From Acanthaster planci (taxonomy: Eukaryota; Echinodermata; Asteroidea; Valvatida; Acanthasteridae), in the NCBI RefSeq assembly GCF_001949145.1, contig NW_019091748.1:45684-109683 (forward strand): DNA of 64,000 nt, given 5' to 3'. This document shows positions 46,487 to 58,172 of this stretch, piece by piece. How positions within the stretch are numbered: position 1 is the stretch's first letter; each line of letters opens with the position of its first letter. Made by a program: the position numbers and the translations under genes. Below the pieces are notes generated by a model, which did no database searches, was not told the DNA's origin, and saw only the letters and a list, made by a program, of their open reading frames with translations.

Positions 46487-46870
46487 CTAAATCAGTATTC
46501 TTTTCAAATCCATCAAAGAATTCACAGGTTGCACTGGGGGACTATAGAAGCAACCGATGAGACTAGATGATCTATGCGGATAGCGCAGTCCAAGCCATAC
46601 ATTTTCCAAGGATTTAGATTCCAAATCATACCTTCGTTTTACAGTAAGTCTGTTAGAAACGTACACAGCCACTCCGCCGCCATGCCGGCTTCTGTCCCTT
46701 CTATACATTGTAAAACCATCAACGAGTACCTCTGAGTCAGATATTTAATCATCGCACATAGTTTCATTAAGGGAGATCACATCAAACAGAGTATTTTTAA
46801 GCAGAAATCGTGAGCAGTCAATCTTTAGTACAAGGCTATGGAGGTTTAAACGGGCATATTTTATACCGTT
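46487..46870 (-). pseudogene. LINE ORF2, endonuclease N-terminal part
   Basis: The minus strand from about 46870 shows LFDVISLNETMCDD (conserved Asn-Glu-Thr metal-binding Glu), then an in-frame TAA. The open piece MYRRDRSRHGGGVAVYVSN (RRDR..GGGV motif) runs to 46487. A frame change follows. Confidence 0.7.
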
Positions 46871-47172
46871 AGTTAGTATGGGTGAATAGTACCGTTAATA
46901 AGATCCTTGGCTTCATATCAAGAAAGTGACTGCTGCTCCGACTGGACAACTACTGCAGATGCCGTCGACCCTCTGCCTCTTGAAGTGGAAGGGGAGGACG
47001 GCGATTCGCGTCGAGCCATCTCGTTTGACTCTCTGGTGGTTGGCAAAGACAACGGCGTTTCCAGCTTTTCCAAAGTGGACTCAGAAAACCCTGGTTCTTA
47101 CCACTCGGGTTACCCTGCTTCTGACCAGTCAGATTACAAAGGGCTCCGGAGTACAGAGCTGGTACCGTCACG

Positions 47173-47991
47173 TCAGATCGGCTGTACAATTTGGCGGACT
47201 GCCTGGCCGATTGGTGTGTTTCTCCTTATAGTGACGTAGTTGTTGCTGGAAGGAAACATGACTGCCGATATTCGTTGAAGAGTTGGTGAGTGGACTGGTT
47301 TAGTAGTTGGACTAGCATCATCACCACTTGCTGAAGGTATCAAAGCATTGTAACAACGGTCGATCAGTTTCTCCGCTTCTGTTACGCTATCATCGGCGGA
47401 AAATTCGATGGCATGATTGACAGCCAGCTCATCTGTAGACAGTGGTGTAAATTGATTCTTTGTTGGGACTGGGGTGGATCCCATTGTTGAAGGTGGCTTT
47501 CCTAGCTTCACTGTAGTACAAGGTACAGAGATAAAAGCCCCACTGTTATCGCTCGTTAGCATATCAATGGTGGCCTGTAGCTCCAGCTTTTCTGCTTCAA
47601 GTTGCTTTAGCTTTTCCTTATCCGATATTACAGTATTTAATTTTTCAGATATTACCGAGATATGGTTGGTGAATTTCTGGTCAAGCTGTTTGATACTGTC
47701 CCACAACTGGTGAAGAGAATGAAGAATACAATGCAAACTCACCGAATTGTCCTTGGATACTGACTGATTAGGTTCCGGTGTCGTGTCGGTCAGCTCAGTC
47801 TTGCAGTCCCCGGGTACCAAATTATCCTGTGTAAGGCTTTCTCGCAGACGATCAAGCAAAGTTGCCTTACATCCATTCAGAGGTAGTCCACGTTTCTTTA
47901 GCTCACATTTGATTTCAATAATGGTTAGGTTTTCGATAGATTTGCAATCAAATAAAGCCATTTTGCCAGAGAAGCAAGAGAGGTTCGACAA
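47173..47991 (-). CDS. LINE ORF1 protein with SAP domain
   Basis: 272 codons, open. The N-terminus (residues about 15-50, LTIIEIKCELKKRGLPLNG then ATLLDRLRE) is a SAP helix-extended-helix, a DNA-binding motif. The middle (about 85-145) is a leucine/charged coiled coil (KLKQLEAEKLELQATIDML), then a Ser/Thr/Pro-rich end. ORF1 proteins of LINEs package RNA, and a SAP start is found in only some families. The stop at 47173 may be premature, as the C-terminal zinc region is missing or in another frame. Confidence 0.7.
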   Translation of the reverse strand: MSNLSCFSGKMALFDCKSIENLTIIEIKCELKKRGLPLNGCKATLLDRLRESLTQDNLVPGDCKTELTDTTPEPNQSVSKDNSVSLHCILHSLHQLWDSIKQLDQKFTNHISVISEKLNTVISDKEKLKQLEAEKLELQATIDMLTSDNSGAFISVPCTTVKLGKPPSTMGSTPVPTKNQFTPLSTDELAVNHAIEFSADDSVTEAEKLIDRCYNALIPSASGDDASPTTKPVHSPTLQRISAVMFPSSNNYVTIRRNTPIGQAVRQIVQPI

Positions 47992-48050
47992 ACCCGAGCG
48001 CTTCCTTCCTCATCCCAATGCAGGCTCAGCGTAGTGCAATCATTATTGCG

Positions 48051-49664
48051 CAAAAAGTAAACTCAAGGAAGTTTGTGCTTTTTCCGCAACACTATCAGTT
48101 CGAAATCCTTATAATTATGAAGCTTGTTTTACACCTGTTTTGCCACATGCTTGCGGAGATATTATAATTGCAGTTTAACTTTTATCCATATTTTAGAGTC
48201 AAATGTCAGCATCTGTATGGAATGTAGTAGGCCTACATGCACATGAAGCACATCGTCCGCTTCTCGCGAACTATTGATAGCTCTTCCAGCGTGAGTAGCC
48301 CGTTGGTCTCGTTCATAGCTAAAGTCAGGCATAATGGTGATGCTTGTACAATTCAGCCCCGTGGATATACTTTTGCCCGGGTGGGACCCTACACCACAGT
48401 GTAGACATTCGCGGGTATAGAAATAAAATCTATCACTTTGAAGACACCTAAACAAACGCCATGGATTTTTCTTCGACTAATTTTTTATGCATCTTTGTAC
48501 TTTTCTTCAATTAAGAAAACTCTGAGATCCTTTTAAAGTTAAGCGTATTTAAAATTCTTTTTTTGTAATATTACATACTGTCCAAACTTTGCTGGAGGGA
48601 AGACAATGTTCACTTTGCATGTTCTCATGTTCAAATTGTGAACCCAGTTTTTCTCTTTGAAAACATTTTTGTGAAAGGATTGCTCAATGGTTTATTGGTA
48701 TACTTACAAAACAGTATATTGTTCAAAAAACGGAAATTAACGACTGCACTGTGAAAACAAATGTGAATGTTCTTACGTCTTTCAAAGGCCTTCCTGGTGA
48801 CACTTCACAAACGTGTTGTGGTGGTATTATCCAAAGCTAAACACGTTATGGTGTTTAGTTTTTTTATAGCAAAGACGTCTCGATAAATTTAGACACAAAG
48901 ACACATTTGGGTCATAATAACGATACAAAAACGCGTTTACTGGTGGTAATTAACACCTTCTGACGAATGAAACACGTACATTCCAACTATAGTTGTATGG
49001 TTACAATAAAAGCAATGACGCGTTAGTAATGAGAGTTATTTTGATAATGTGCAAAATAGAAAAAAAAGTTTCAGTTTCAGCGCCTAATATAACATCACAC
49101 TTTGCTCATAAATATGCAAATTTTCAATAGCATTAATCCGGGGATGGAATCCGCCCCGTCCCGCTCGACATTCTTTTCGATATCTCGGCAGTATATGTTT
49201 CAGGAGTTGAGACTTTATGATTAGAGTTACTCTTAATGTAATATACTTTATACTAATGCACAGCGTGCATTTTTCTGATGTGGGATGGGCCAAAATAACC
49301 CTGCTCTTTAGAGGTTTAGCCAAAAGGCCCTATCACAGATTAAAATAGCATAACAAAAATAGGAAATAGTTATTTCGAACACAAAGGTGCAATTCCAATT
49401 AAGGATTAAGAAAAAAGAAACATGGTCACCTTTAATATTGTATGAAAGCTTCTAGGAGTAATCTAGTAAAGGTTGAATAAACCTACCACTACGGAAACAT
49501 AATGTAAAGCAGCTAGCCAAATAAACCGAAAATTTCAATAGACCTACATGTACATAGATGTCTGCATAGTGCTTGACCAAGAGTTATTTACAACTCTTCG
49601 TTACAGACTGCACGTAACATCATCCGTATGATGATTTCCCTCCCTTGGGCTACCCAGTTCGTTA
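48051..49664. other. Intergenic DNA, no gene seen
   Basis: AT-rich with scattered short open frames and no recognisable family. It holds the 5' flank of the LINE and the 3' flank of GHDC copy B. Confidence 0.4.
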
Positions 49665-49858
49665 GTGTGAGTTCGCTTCACTTTAAACCACCCCCACAGC
49701 ACATGAACTGCTCATAGAGTTACGTGCATTGGTCGCCGTGAACATGGAACTATGGAACTCGAAGTTAACTCACAACTTAAGGAATCGTCCAATGGGAGCC
49801 TGAAAATCATGGCGCGTCTGCGTATTTAACGAAGTTACTTATGAACAGGATACTGCGA
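49665..49858 (+). repeat. Short dispersed repeat, copy 2
   Basis: Matches 39340-39535 along its length (CACTTTAAACCACCCCCACAG..., GGAATCGTCCAATGGGAGCC..., GAAGTTACTTATGAACAGGAT). Probably a SINE or MITE family. No Pol III boxes identified. Confidence 0.7.
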
Positions 49859-50101
49859 TAGCATTTTGGTAATTGCCTGCAAGTAAATATGTTTACAATA
49901 TTAACGGATAAGGAGTTTATTTTACTGAACTTGTGATGAACATTGCGGTTCTTAGAGGCTCAGAAAAGGGATATAGGCCTAAATGAAGAACCCAGTCCTC
50001 AAACATTTCATTAAATTTGTAAAGATTAATCGCTAGTATGAAACCGCGGTGCTGGTAGTTTTTCAAGAAAGGTTGTTCTCTTCATTCTCGGCAAGAACTG
50101 A

Positions 50102-50320
50102 CTACATAACATTAGACATCAACAATTTGAGGACACCTCGATTGCGCAGCTTGCGCGGTGACTTGTACTGATTGACAGAGGCTGTGCTGTGGGACAAGAT
50201 GAACTTCTGCAACTCCTTGAACGAGCCTGGCTTTACCCGGTGCACGTGAGCCATATCTATGGTGGCGCTGTTGCGGAGCAAGCTGTAAACTTGATGGTGC
50301 CTCCGCAGAATTTTGTCGAA
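50102..50320 (-). CDS. GHDC: GHDC copy B, terminal exon 7
   Basis: CATTTCAG|TTC acceptor, stop TAG at 50104-50102, 73 codons. VYSLLRNSATIDMAHVHRVK resembles the family's Y-x2-LR...VH.V strand, and VNQYKSPRKLRNRGVLKLL is the conserved GH3 carboxyl end. Confidence 0.85.
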   Translation of the reverse strand, partial: FDKILRRHHQVYSLLRNSATIDMAHVHRVKPGSFKELQKFILSHSTASVNQYKSPRKLRNRGVLKLLMSNVM

Positions 50321-53300
50321 CTGAAATGGAATCGAAAAGGTGGGTAGGCAAGCTGAAGAACGCAGGGTACTCGCAAATACAAGCACAGTAGCAGTGACCC
50401 TAGAAGTTTTACAGTGGAGCAGAAGTATCGGTAAGCAAGTTACACCTTTTGCAGTGTCAAAGCTACGGGGATGGGGAGCTGTGTGCCCCACGTGTGATCC
50501 CTGTCCCTAACTGAAATTTTGCAATGCATGTAATCTGTATATAGAAGCCATAGCTTATATGCTTCCGACGCCCCCTGAGCAAAAAAATGTGAGCAACCCC
50601 GGGTACCTTAGTTTTTGGTATCCCAGCTAATCCAATATGGACATACTATCATTTAAAAATATTAAATGAGATCATTATAGACCCTTGCCCTGTAGCACCC
50701 TCTTAATGAGTCTGCAATACGTCAATTATTCTAATGTATTGAGCTTGGTTTTCCAAGCCACGTGAAACTTTCACGCTGAATCACAAACTTTAAACGCCCT
50801 GACGAGAGAAAATACCTTCTGAGCCCACTTTGTTGTGTCCTCGAGCGGCGGCACATTCTCCAGTTCAAGAAACACGATGTAGAATATTTCGTAGGTTTCC
50901 CCTGTGGAGAACCGTAATTCAGAATGGTTGGATTTGCTTCTGTCGAGACCTGCTCTGCTTCTCGGTGTAACTGTGTTATACAGTAGTCCTCTTGGTGGAG
51001 AGTTTGAGCTCAGAATCAAAGGTTCCTGGTTCGACTCCAAGAGCTGGTCGCATGCTGCACTCTTGGGCAAGTCATTTTATTCCTACGTGCCTCTCTTCAG
51101 TCAAGGGCTTTGTGTGTTAAATTGTTAGTATCTCTAACGGGGCATGACCGGGCTATTTGCTGCCTATAGGCAGCTGAGACGATTTTAGGAATGTTGAGAT
51201 GTTTTTAGACGATGAGCGGGGAAACCAAGTCGGCGTCTTTAACCTTACAGCATCCGGATATTTTGGACCATGAGTCCCCTAGAACTCGGCTATACAATGG
51301 CAGATAATGATAAAACAGAACGGATGTGATATTTCAACTTAATCTGACATCTGGTTGGGTTTTTATGATCATTAGAAGATCGGGGTGAGCACATCAGTTA
51401 TTGAGCACATCAGTGGTCTTTACCGGCCTGTCTTGCAAAAAGGGCAGTGGACGAAGATGGTAAATCAAATTTTCACAAAATAGGTAACAACATCATGGTA
51501 AGAGATTACTTACAAGAACTCATTAGGGCTTAACGCGTGAAAGAAAAGACAGTGCCACCTTTTCAGAAAACTCTGAGGGTTGTAGGGTCGTACTCCGCCC
51601 GGCTCTTTTAGGGACATACTGTGCTTCTGAAATGCTCAGATATTATTTTATGCAAACATACTGCAAAGAAAGATACCTTCTAAATCAGCAAGCAGGAGAC
51701 TTTCTGCGCACGTCCAGTTCACAAGTTTGGATCCCGCCACCTGAGAGGTGAATTCCTCTACCACCGACTGCATCACCACAGCTGTCACCTTCTCGCTGCG
51801 AAGGTTCAACAGTTCTGCTTTCCTGCGAACAGTTAACATTATTAGACAGGTTTAAGACACACTTTTGACTTTTCACTTTATCCACCTGATGCGGAAGCAC
51901 CTTCCCATCGGTTGAAAGAGCCATGTTTGTGGAGAGCGTACTTTTTGTTGGTAGCGATGCGAATGCAGTGCTTGCGTTTCCTAGTCTTTGTTGAACGAGC
52001 GTTGTACAGTTACCACCAAGGAGCCTCCGTCGCTAGGAAACTTCTGCCCTTTTCTTGTCGAGCTTGGGACCTATTGAGGGGAGCTAACACACCACCCCTT
52101 CCACTTCTGTTGGCAAACCTCCTGTGTAAACACAGTTTCGATGGAATTATCGTCCATAGGGACGTTTCAAAATTTTTGTACACAGGTATGCTGCAATACC
52201 CTTACTAATCATATACCCAAAACAAGTGATTTTCTTTATAACAAAGAAGAACTTGACATGCACAGCAACCTGGTTACTGAATCAAAAGTCAAAGAATGTA
52301 ACAGAATGAGCCTTAAGTTTTACGCAGAAATCAATGTCACCGGACGAAATAAAGAAGTCACAACGATTACTTTTCAATAATGTGTATGTATAGTCGGTAA
52401 GGACGGCATCCCTGTACAGAAACCACTAATGTAGATCATTTTGATAAAACAGGTGTTCACTTTGTCATTGGTTCTTTAAAATGTTGCCCATTCATGGGTC
52501 ATTTTTCTTGGTGGAGAGTGCTTTCGTGTCCATGGTGCTATTTTGTTTACGTAGGACGCCACTTGTGGTCCCCGCCCCCCATACAAAAGACATTAGGTCT
52601 ATTCAAATTATGACTTGCAACAGTCAATACAATGCCGGAGCTGTACTTAGGACTTGAACCTTATTTTGTTACAACTGTGAATGAATGAAGTCAATTATGA
52701 TTTTAACAAGTTTAATGAAATTATTTTTTATTAGACTTTTAAGTTTAACTGGCCTCAATTTTCCCACACATAAACTGAATCTCGGGTGGAATTGAAAAAA
52801 ATATATATAACTGAAATATACTGTGAAGATATTTTGTTTTATTTCCCACATAAAGACAATATGCATCAAACAGCTGCTGAAAAGCAAAAGTGATACAAAC
52901 AACGCCTAAAAGCTACAGGCCAGTAAGATTAGTTCAAAGCACGCCAGGCAGTAGCTTCCAAGAAACGTCGTGACATTTTTTTGACAATATAGGTTTATCA
53001 ATACCATGATTACTCTGGAGATATTCATTTTTCTATTTGCAAAACTGTGCATCTGTAAAAGTACTTAATACAAGATGCAGAACTATCCAAAGAGGTAATT
53101 GCCATCAACATGTGCCGGGCTGTTTGAATGGACATAATGTAACGCGAGTTACCGTAAAGCAAGTTACCGATATGTATGCTCCCTGCATTTTGCCTGTGAA
53201 TTGTTTCTCAACTTTGATATTGTTAACTTGCAAGTCATAACCCATCGTCAACTCAAGTTAGGGAAATTTTTATCCAGAGTGTTTAGTTTGAGGAGACTTT

Positions 53301-55716
53301 ACGAAAAGAGGCTTTCACAGAATTGAACATGTCCTTTTTTCGTAACGCGAGTTCCCGACATTAAACAATTAAAGAATCTCACGACGTTTGTCGCTTGTTT
53401 TTCTTTTTAATTCATTTAGTTGGTCTATGTCTACTTTACCCACAGTGAAAAAAGAAACTTGTAGTTCCGTGCAATTACAGAGATATAGCACATTATCCAG
53501 TAAATGTACCAAATATTTGTTCCGCGAGTTACCGTGGAATTGCCCACATGCACGTTTGACGCGGAGCACGCTGAGTAGGCGTAACTAATTTATTCCGGCA
53601 TGTAGGGTCTTTGCATACAAGCAGAACGCGCAAGAACACGCCTGTAACTACCTATCTTTCTTTCGCCAAATGGGGGTGCACTTCAGCTCGGGGCGGATGG
53701 CTAAGTAATTCGTACACTGTCTTCCATTGTTGCTCACCTGTACTTAAACTGAATAACCGGGCATTTCTCATGCATGTCCACGACCTCGACCACGTCACCA
53801 TTTCGATAACGGTACAAGCCTCCTCGAGTTGTGAGCACAAGTTCGTAGATCTGCCCGACCACCACTTCGTCAATAAGCAGACCTTTGGGATTTTCCTCCT
53901 GGCTGAAAATTTAAGGAACATCAGAGGTTAGCCTACTGATGAGAGTGTGCATTTAGTCATGAAGTAGTTGATCAAGTGGAAGACTTGAAATAGCCATGGT
54001 GATAGATGATTTCAAAATAGGGGCCACTGATATATCTTTTTTCGTCAGATCTGAAAACGTACCTCTCCACTAATGGCAATTGAAACGAATATCGACACCC
54101 GATCTGACTGCTAGCCTTCGTTAACGGCTTCATGATCGCTAGTCAGATCGGAATACAGCAAGCAAAATTTGGACATGTTGAGCCGGACAATTGCTCACCA
54201 GTCGGACTCTTGAATAAACTCAAAGACACATTCGTGCAGTAACAGGCAGTATTTCAGCTGCGGGTAGTGGGGCCACAGATTCGTTCCAATAAACGTCTCC
54301 GTGCTCGCATATGAACCCGAGTAAACTGCTGTTCCTGTCCGAAGAAGCAATAATCACGTAAATCTAAATCAACAGTAATTACGAGTAATATTTTGTTTCT
54401 AAAACTGTGTGCTGTGTGGCGTATGCATAAATTCTTGTGGCTTGTGAGTTATTTCTGAAGATATCGTTGAACGAGGGATTTGTATCGTAGTACCCTGAAC
54501 AAAACTATTGATAGGTTGGACCAAAATCACCAAAATAAAGCTCCATACTGACTGAACATAAGTTGGTGATGGAAACGCTGCAAGTTCAAATCCAGGTAAC
54601 GTCTTTCTTCCACAACTAAAGCCCAGTAACAATTAAGCCAGAGGAAATTTGAAGGTGGTTTTATACCTTTTGACGTAGATTTCAAGTCATTACCTTTCGC
54701 ATAAGTCTTTTCTAATTTCTTCCGGAGACCGACTGTGTCCATGGATAATACGTATTTTAGGTGGGGCCAAATTCTCGAGACGATCCCGACAAAACCACTT
54801 GAAAATTCTGCGCGGAGGTCACCAGCCCTGACAGGATTTGGCGTAAGGGCAGCGTTCAAATCGCGCCGAATCTCGTCTGAAATGGCGAGATCTGGGTTGA
54901 TCCTTCCCTTTGTGATGTCATCAAGCATGGTCTGCCAGTTGTCTTCAATCAGTTTCATTGCCCGGACCATCAGCTTGGTGAAGGGGGCGAGGAAAAGGCC
55001 AAGGTTCTTGTCGAGGATGGCAAACAAAAGGTGGACGTAGTTTGACTCGAAGTCGTTAGAGAGCTGGAATCCTGCTGACGGTGTGTTACTCATATCCATT
55101 AGGTGCTGGTCGTCGGGCACGTGATACAACGGTGCAACCAAATGACCAGATTTGGTATGATTCACGGTGGGTCTGCAGAACAACAGACAACTGCGCTGTA
55201 AGGGACCCGGCTTGCCGAAGCTTTCGTTGGCTGCAAAGCTCAATTCATACATAGTATGCGAAGCCAAGACAGGTCGAGACGCAACGATGGGAATCAGTTT
55301 ACCGGCTCCTGTAGTACCACTGGTGACACCAAATCTGACAGTCTTCTCCCCTAAGAAGACACCTTGTTCACCGTCCGCTAACCTTTGTATGTACTCCTTA
55401 TAATGGTCATAGGAAGTCAAGGGATGTTTCGTCTGCAGATCAGCCAGATTCTTGATGTTGCCCAGGTGATGTGTTCTACCGTACTCGGTCTCGGCGTCTC
55501 GGGCGATGAACTGACGCAGCAGCTTCTCCTGAGCAGGGCGCGGGTTTCTCCACATTTGCCTCAACTTCCGTTTGATGAAGGCCTCGCGCAAGGAGTAGAC
55601 TTGCTGTCGTAGGTAGCATTTGAGGAGCGTGGAGAGGGTGTGACTCTGCGAACATGGAATGATGCTCATGTGAAAAGCGCACGTGGCGGCCAACAGCAAG
55701 AGAGTTGCTAACAATC
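50102..55716 (-). CDS. GHDC: GH3-domain protein, GHDC-like, copy B (whole gene, six exons)
   Basis: Exons on the minus strand: 55716-54694, 54334-54199, 53902-53738, 51822-51677, 50901-50816, 50320-50102. All have GT-AG borders and matching phases, giving about 590 codons. Motif I VTSGTTGAGKLIPI, motif II YASTETF and motif III YRYRNGDVV are present, and SVNQYKSPRKLRNRGVLKLL is the usual GH3 ending. Plant GH3 enzymes adenylate acyl acids (such as auxin or jasmonate) and join them to amino acids. The animal homologue is a secretory-pathway protein of unsettled function. Keeping all three motifs suggests an active enzyme, but the substrate is unknown. The first exon is not identified: the CCACCAG|GA acceptor at 55716 implies an upstream exon, unless translation starts in the hydrophobic start of exon 2. 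Confidence 0.88.
50816..50901 (-). CDS. GHDC: GHDC copy B, exon 6
   Basis: TCCACAG|GGG acceptor and AGAAG|GTATTT donor, 86 bases. ETYEIFYIVFLELENVPP matches the YEVF-x-ALRG-type strand of the C-terminal domain. Confidence 0.8.
50985..51210 (+). mobile_element. tRNA-derived SINE in GHDC copy B intron
   Basis: Perfect box B GGTTCGACTCC at 51028-51038 with a box A-like TGGTGGAGAGT about 35 bases before it. The body contains CTTGGGCAAGTCATTTTATT and TGCCTCTCTTCAGTCAAGGG, phrases typical of invertebrate tRNA-SINEs. It is antisense to the host gene, about 85 bases upstream of exon 6 in gene direction. Confidence 0.65.
51677..51822 (-). CDS. GHDC: GHDC copy B, exon 5
   Basis: TTCGCAG|GAA acceptor and GAAG|GTATCT donor, 146 bases. 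KAELLNLRSEKVTAVVMQSV corresponds to the family's Lxx(R/N)GEK segment that opens the small C-terminal domain. Confidence 0.85.
51823..53737 (-). other. Intron 4 of GHDC copy B
   Basis: 1915 bases without a supported gene. Short ORFs lack features. Copy A's equivalent is 1413 bases. Confidence 0.6.
53738..53902 (-). CDS. GHDC: GHDC copy B, exon 4 (motif III)
   Basis: TTTTCAG|CCA acceptor and TACAG|GTGAGC donor, 165 bases. Contains GQIYELVLTTRGGLYRYRNG followed by DVVEVV, the conserved YR-x-GDVV nucleotide-binding motif with its Asp, and KCPVIQFKYR. Confidence 0.87.
54199..54334 (-). CDS. GHDC: GHDC copy B, exon 3 (motif II)
   Basis: CGGACAG|GA acceptor and GACTG|GTGAGC donor, 136 bases. AVYSGSYASTETFIGTNLWP contains the GH3 motif II (YASTE); CLLLHECVFEFIQES follows. 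Confidence 0.85.
54694..55716 (-). CDS. GHDC: GHDC copy B, exon 2 (main GH3 N-terminal domain)
   Basis: 1023 bases, entered in phase 1. It starts with a membrane-spanning segment (LLATLLLLAATCAFHM), then YGRTHHLGNIKNLADLQ, HPLTSYDHYKEYIQR and the nucleotide-binding loop FGVTSGTTGAGKLIPI. The donor is GAAAG|GTAATG. Aligned to copy A, it has the lysine codon where A has TAA. Confidence 0.88.
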
Positions 55717-56900
55717 CTGGTGGATGACAAAAGTGAAGGTCGAATCGATTGAGTTGCAGAATTAGCTTACCTAACTCCAATGCAGTGTTTAAACACAGTC
55801 TTTTGAAGATATAGTGATTGGTGTTTCAACTGTCCTCACTTCGATTTTTAGTTTTAATTTGAAGGGTTTTAGTGTATTTTTATTTTATACTGATGCGAAT
55901 TTCCAGAAGGAAAAAAAAATAATGCCATTCCTGGGAGAAACCGGGATTTTTTTCTACATGTGCGTCCTATTCTCGATTATTCTTTGTCGTGATAATACAC
56001 AGTAATAAGCCAACAAGTAACCCTTTCTGAGAAATGAGCAAATTATTGGTCCACAATTTAAACATGACAAAATTTAAAACGAACAATGTCTTTGCACTGG
56101 GTGACATCACAGCAAAGTCTAGAACTCAGTTATCGGGAAAGTGTGGACATTGTCGAGCTTGATTTAAAGTGCATCTTTCTTAACACCACAAGAATTCTAA
56201 GTTGTTCTTGAACATCGAAGAAAATTAGGTACGCAAAAAGTGTGTCAAAATTCAAAGCATGTCTTCATAATGTTATTCTTTGAAACTGTAATGATACAGG
56301 CCTAAATGTAGAAATATAAGTTGCGAGGAAAGTATGATCTGGCGTATTCGCCTAAATTCAGCAAATGTGGTAGTTAACTTCTGATTTATCAAAAAAAAAA
56401 TTCGTATATTTTGTTGGATCAAATACCTAATAACAAAAACGGTAAAGACAGGTAAACTGCGCAGATAAACCAATTCGCTTTTGAGCCTGCTTAAGGGGTC
56501 GGTGTTCATGTTTGTTTTCCATGATAACAAAAGTCTTCAGTAGAAAAGGGTTTTAAAAACTACTATTTAATTGCAAAAACTGGTGCATGACTGTTGTATA
56601 AAGTCATTTTTGACGGTTATCTATCCTATAAGGAACCAAATCGTCACGTCTTTATGTTTTTAACGGTTCAGAATAGACCACTCTTTTGTACACGTGAGTT
56701 TGTTAGAACACTATTCCAAACTCTGTGCCTCGTAAATCTGGGGATATTTTGTAGTGTCGTTTTATTGACGGACGGCCCAAGTGGCATGCAGTGCGCATGA
56801 GCTTTGAGAAGCGACCAGACACATGTGATTCGGTCAAATCGAAGAAATTACAATTCATGCAAATTTATTTTGCATGAGCAAATGTTGGCTCGGTTTGTTA

Positions 56901-58148
56901 GTAATGGGGGGTTCAGTTGGGTACAGTTTGACCTAGCAAAAGGACACATCAATATGCATAGGCATGATAATTATGATCATAAAAATATGAATAGGAATGA
57001 GGTGTAGAGTAACATGTTGGCACAAGATGACCTAGCGATGAATAGGAATAGCATAGGGTCGGAAAGTGTGGTACAAGATAAACTTGTGTATGGGATTAAA
57101 GATGAATAAGGCATATCATGGGGTAAAAATTTTCGGTACAATTTGACCGTTCTTATGACATAATGGCCATGAGACGATTAGTCGTAGGTGGTGTGATGTC
57201 ACGGAAAAATACCGACTGGGCCTACACGGAGGTGCTAAGGTAATCAAGGAGTAGGAAGCGATAACCCCTAAACAAAAGGCCGCACGTGCCGCTGGGTAAT
57301 GATACGGATAATCCCTAGACAATGGACTGTACGTAGTGGTTGGGATGTGTCGGCGGACTATTGTGTTAATGATCATATTGTGTACGTTGGAAGTGAGCGT
57401 TTGTCTGATCGACTTAATCCTTGGACACTAAATTTGGAGAGAGGGCACCCACATGCCAACGGTCTTGCTTTCGGCTCACTGTGGCTACCGAGATCTGATC
57501 GATACAGGAAGAAGACCCTGCCGTCCCTAGCTAATTTCTTACTCCTTTGAACTAGCGTGTTTTACGTCGGTTACCCTGTACATGTATACGGTTTTACAAA
57601 TTCAAAGAGAGCGGAGCGTTACTGTTGTTCTTTATTGTAGAACCTAAGTGTAACATACATCATTATGTAAAAATTACGAAGTCTCAGGGGCGGCGTGACG
57701 TCCGTTGGGAATTTTTAACACGTAGCAAAGGGGTAAATTTATTCGTCGTGCTGTGGAATATTGTGCAGATGTTCCCGGCCAGTATCCAAACGGAGAGATA
57801 ATTATTATTTTCTCCATGTGACTTTTCCTAAAATTACTTGAGGAAGACAAAGGTAAAATCCCAGCATGATTGTAAAGTGTGCGCTCTATTGACAAACATG
57901 TACATATACCTTGACTCTTTCTCTCTCCAATGGAGTGATCAAAGGGACCGGGGTGGTTACTATTGGCAAAAAATGACGTAATTGGCCGTATAAGGAAAAG
58001 ACTTAGACGGTGCCCATGCCCTGTCATTGTGCATAACATGCACATGCACATGTATACGAGTATACAGCAAACGTAGGAACTAATGTATACAGTCGTGCAA
58101 CTGCGCCAATGTGAAACCTGCGCCATGTCCGTGTTGTGACATGCGGCG
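56901..58148. other. Flank without a recognised gene
   Basis: Short ORFs only. A run of GATGAATAGGAAT-type words (56985-57110) is weakly repetitive. No GHDC first exon found. Confidence 0.4.
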
Positions 58149-58172
58149 GTGATACTGTCGTCAGAGGACGTT

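Larger units (their letters stand above)
43600..48050 (-). mobile_element. CR1-group non-LTR retrotransposon, near full length but dead
   Basis: From ORF1 start at 47991 through endonuclease, RT and C-terminal domain to an AT-rich 3' end (CCTGGATAAATATTAGAAATAAAT on the minus strand near 43610). The order SAP-ORF1, APE endonuclease, RT, W-NNL-type carboxyl domain and the short-repeat 3' end fit the CR1/L2/Crack assemblage. ORF2 is broken by several shifts and stops. Confidence 0.75.
53738..56900. repeat. Segmental duplication, unit B (partner 30779-35540)
   Basis: Colinear with unit A in exons, introns 2-3 and about 1 kb of 5' flank. Similarity fades after the TTCATGCAAATTTATTTTGCATGAGC block near 56855-56900. 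Confidence 0.8.

Noticed and set aside
46907-47239. 110-codon plus-strand frame between LINE ORFs
   Set aside because: It lies antisense to the LINE ORF1-ORF2 junction and lacks any independent support.
54527-54693. Read-through extension of GHDC copy B exon 2
   Set aside because: The frame continues past the donor by chance. Copy A shares the donor, and exon 3 in proper phase supplies motif II.
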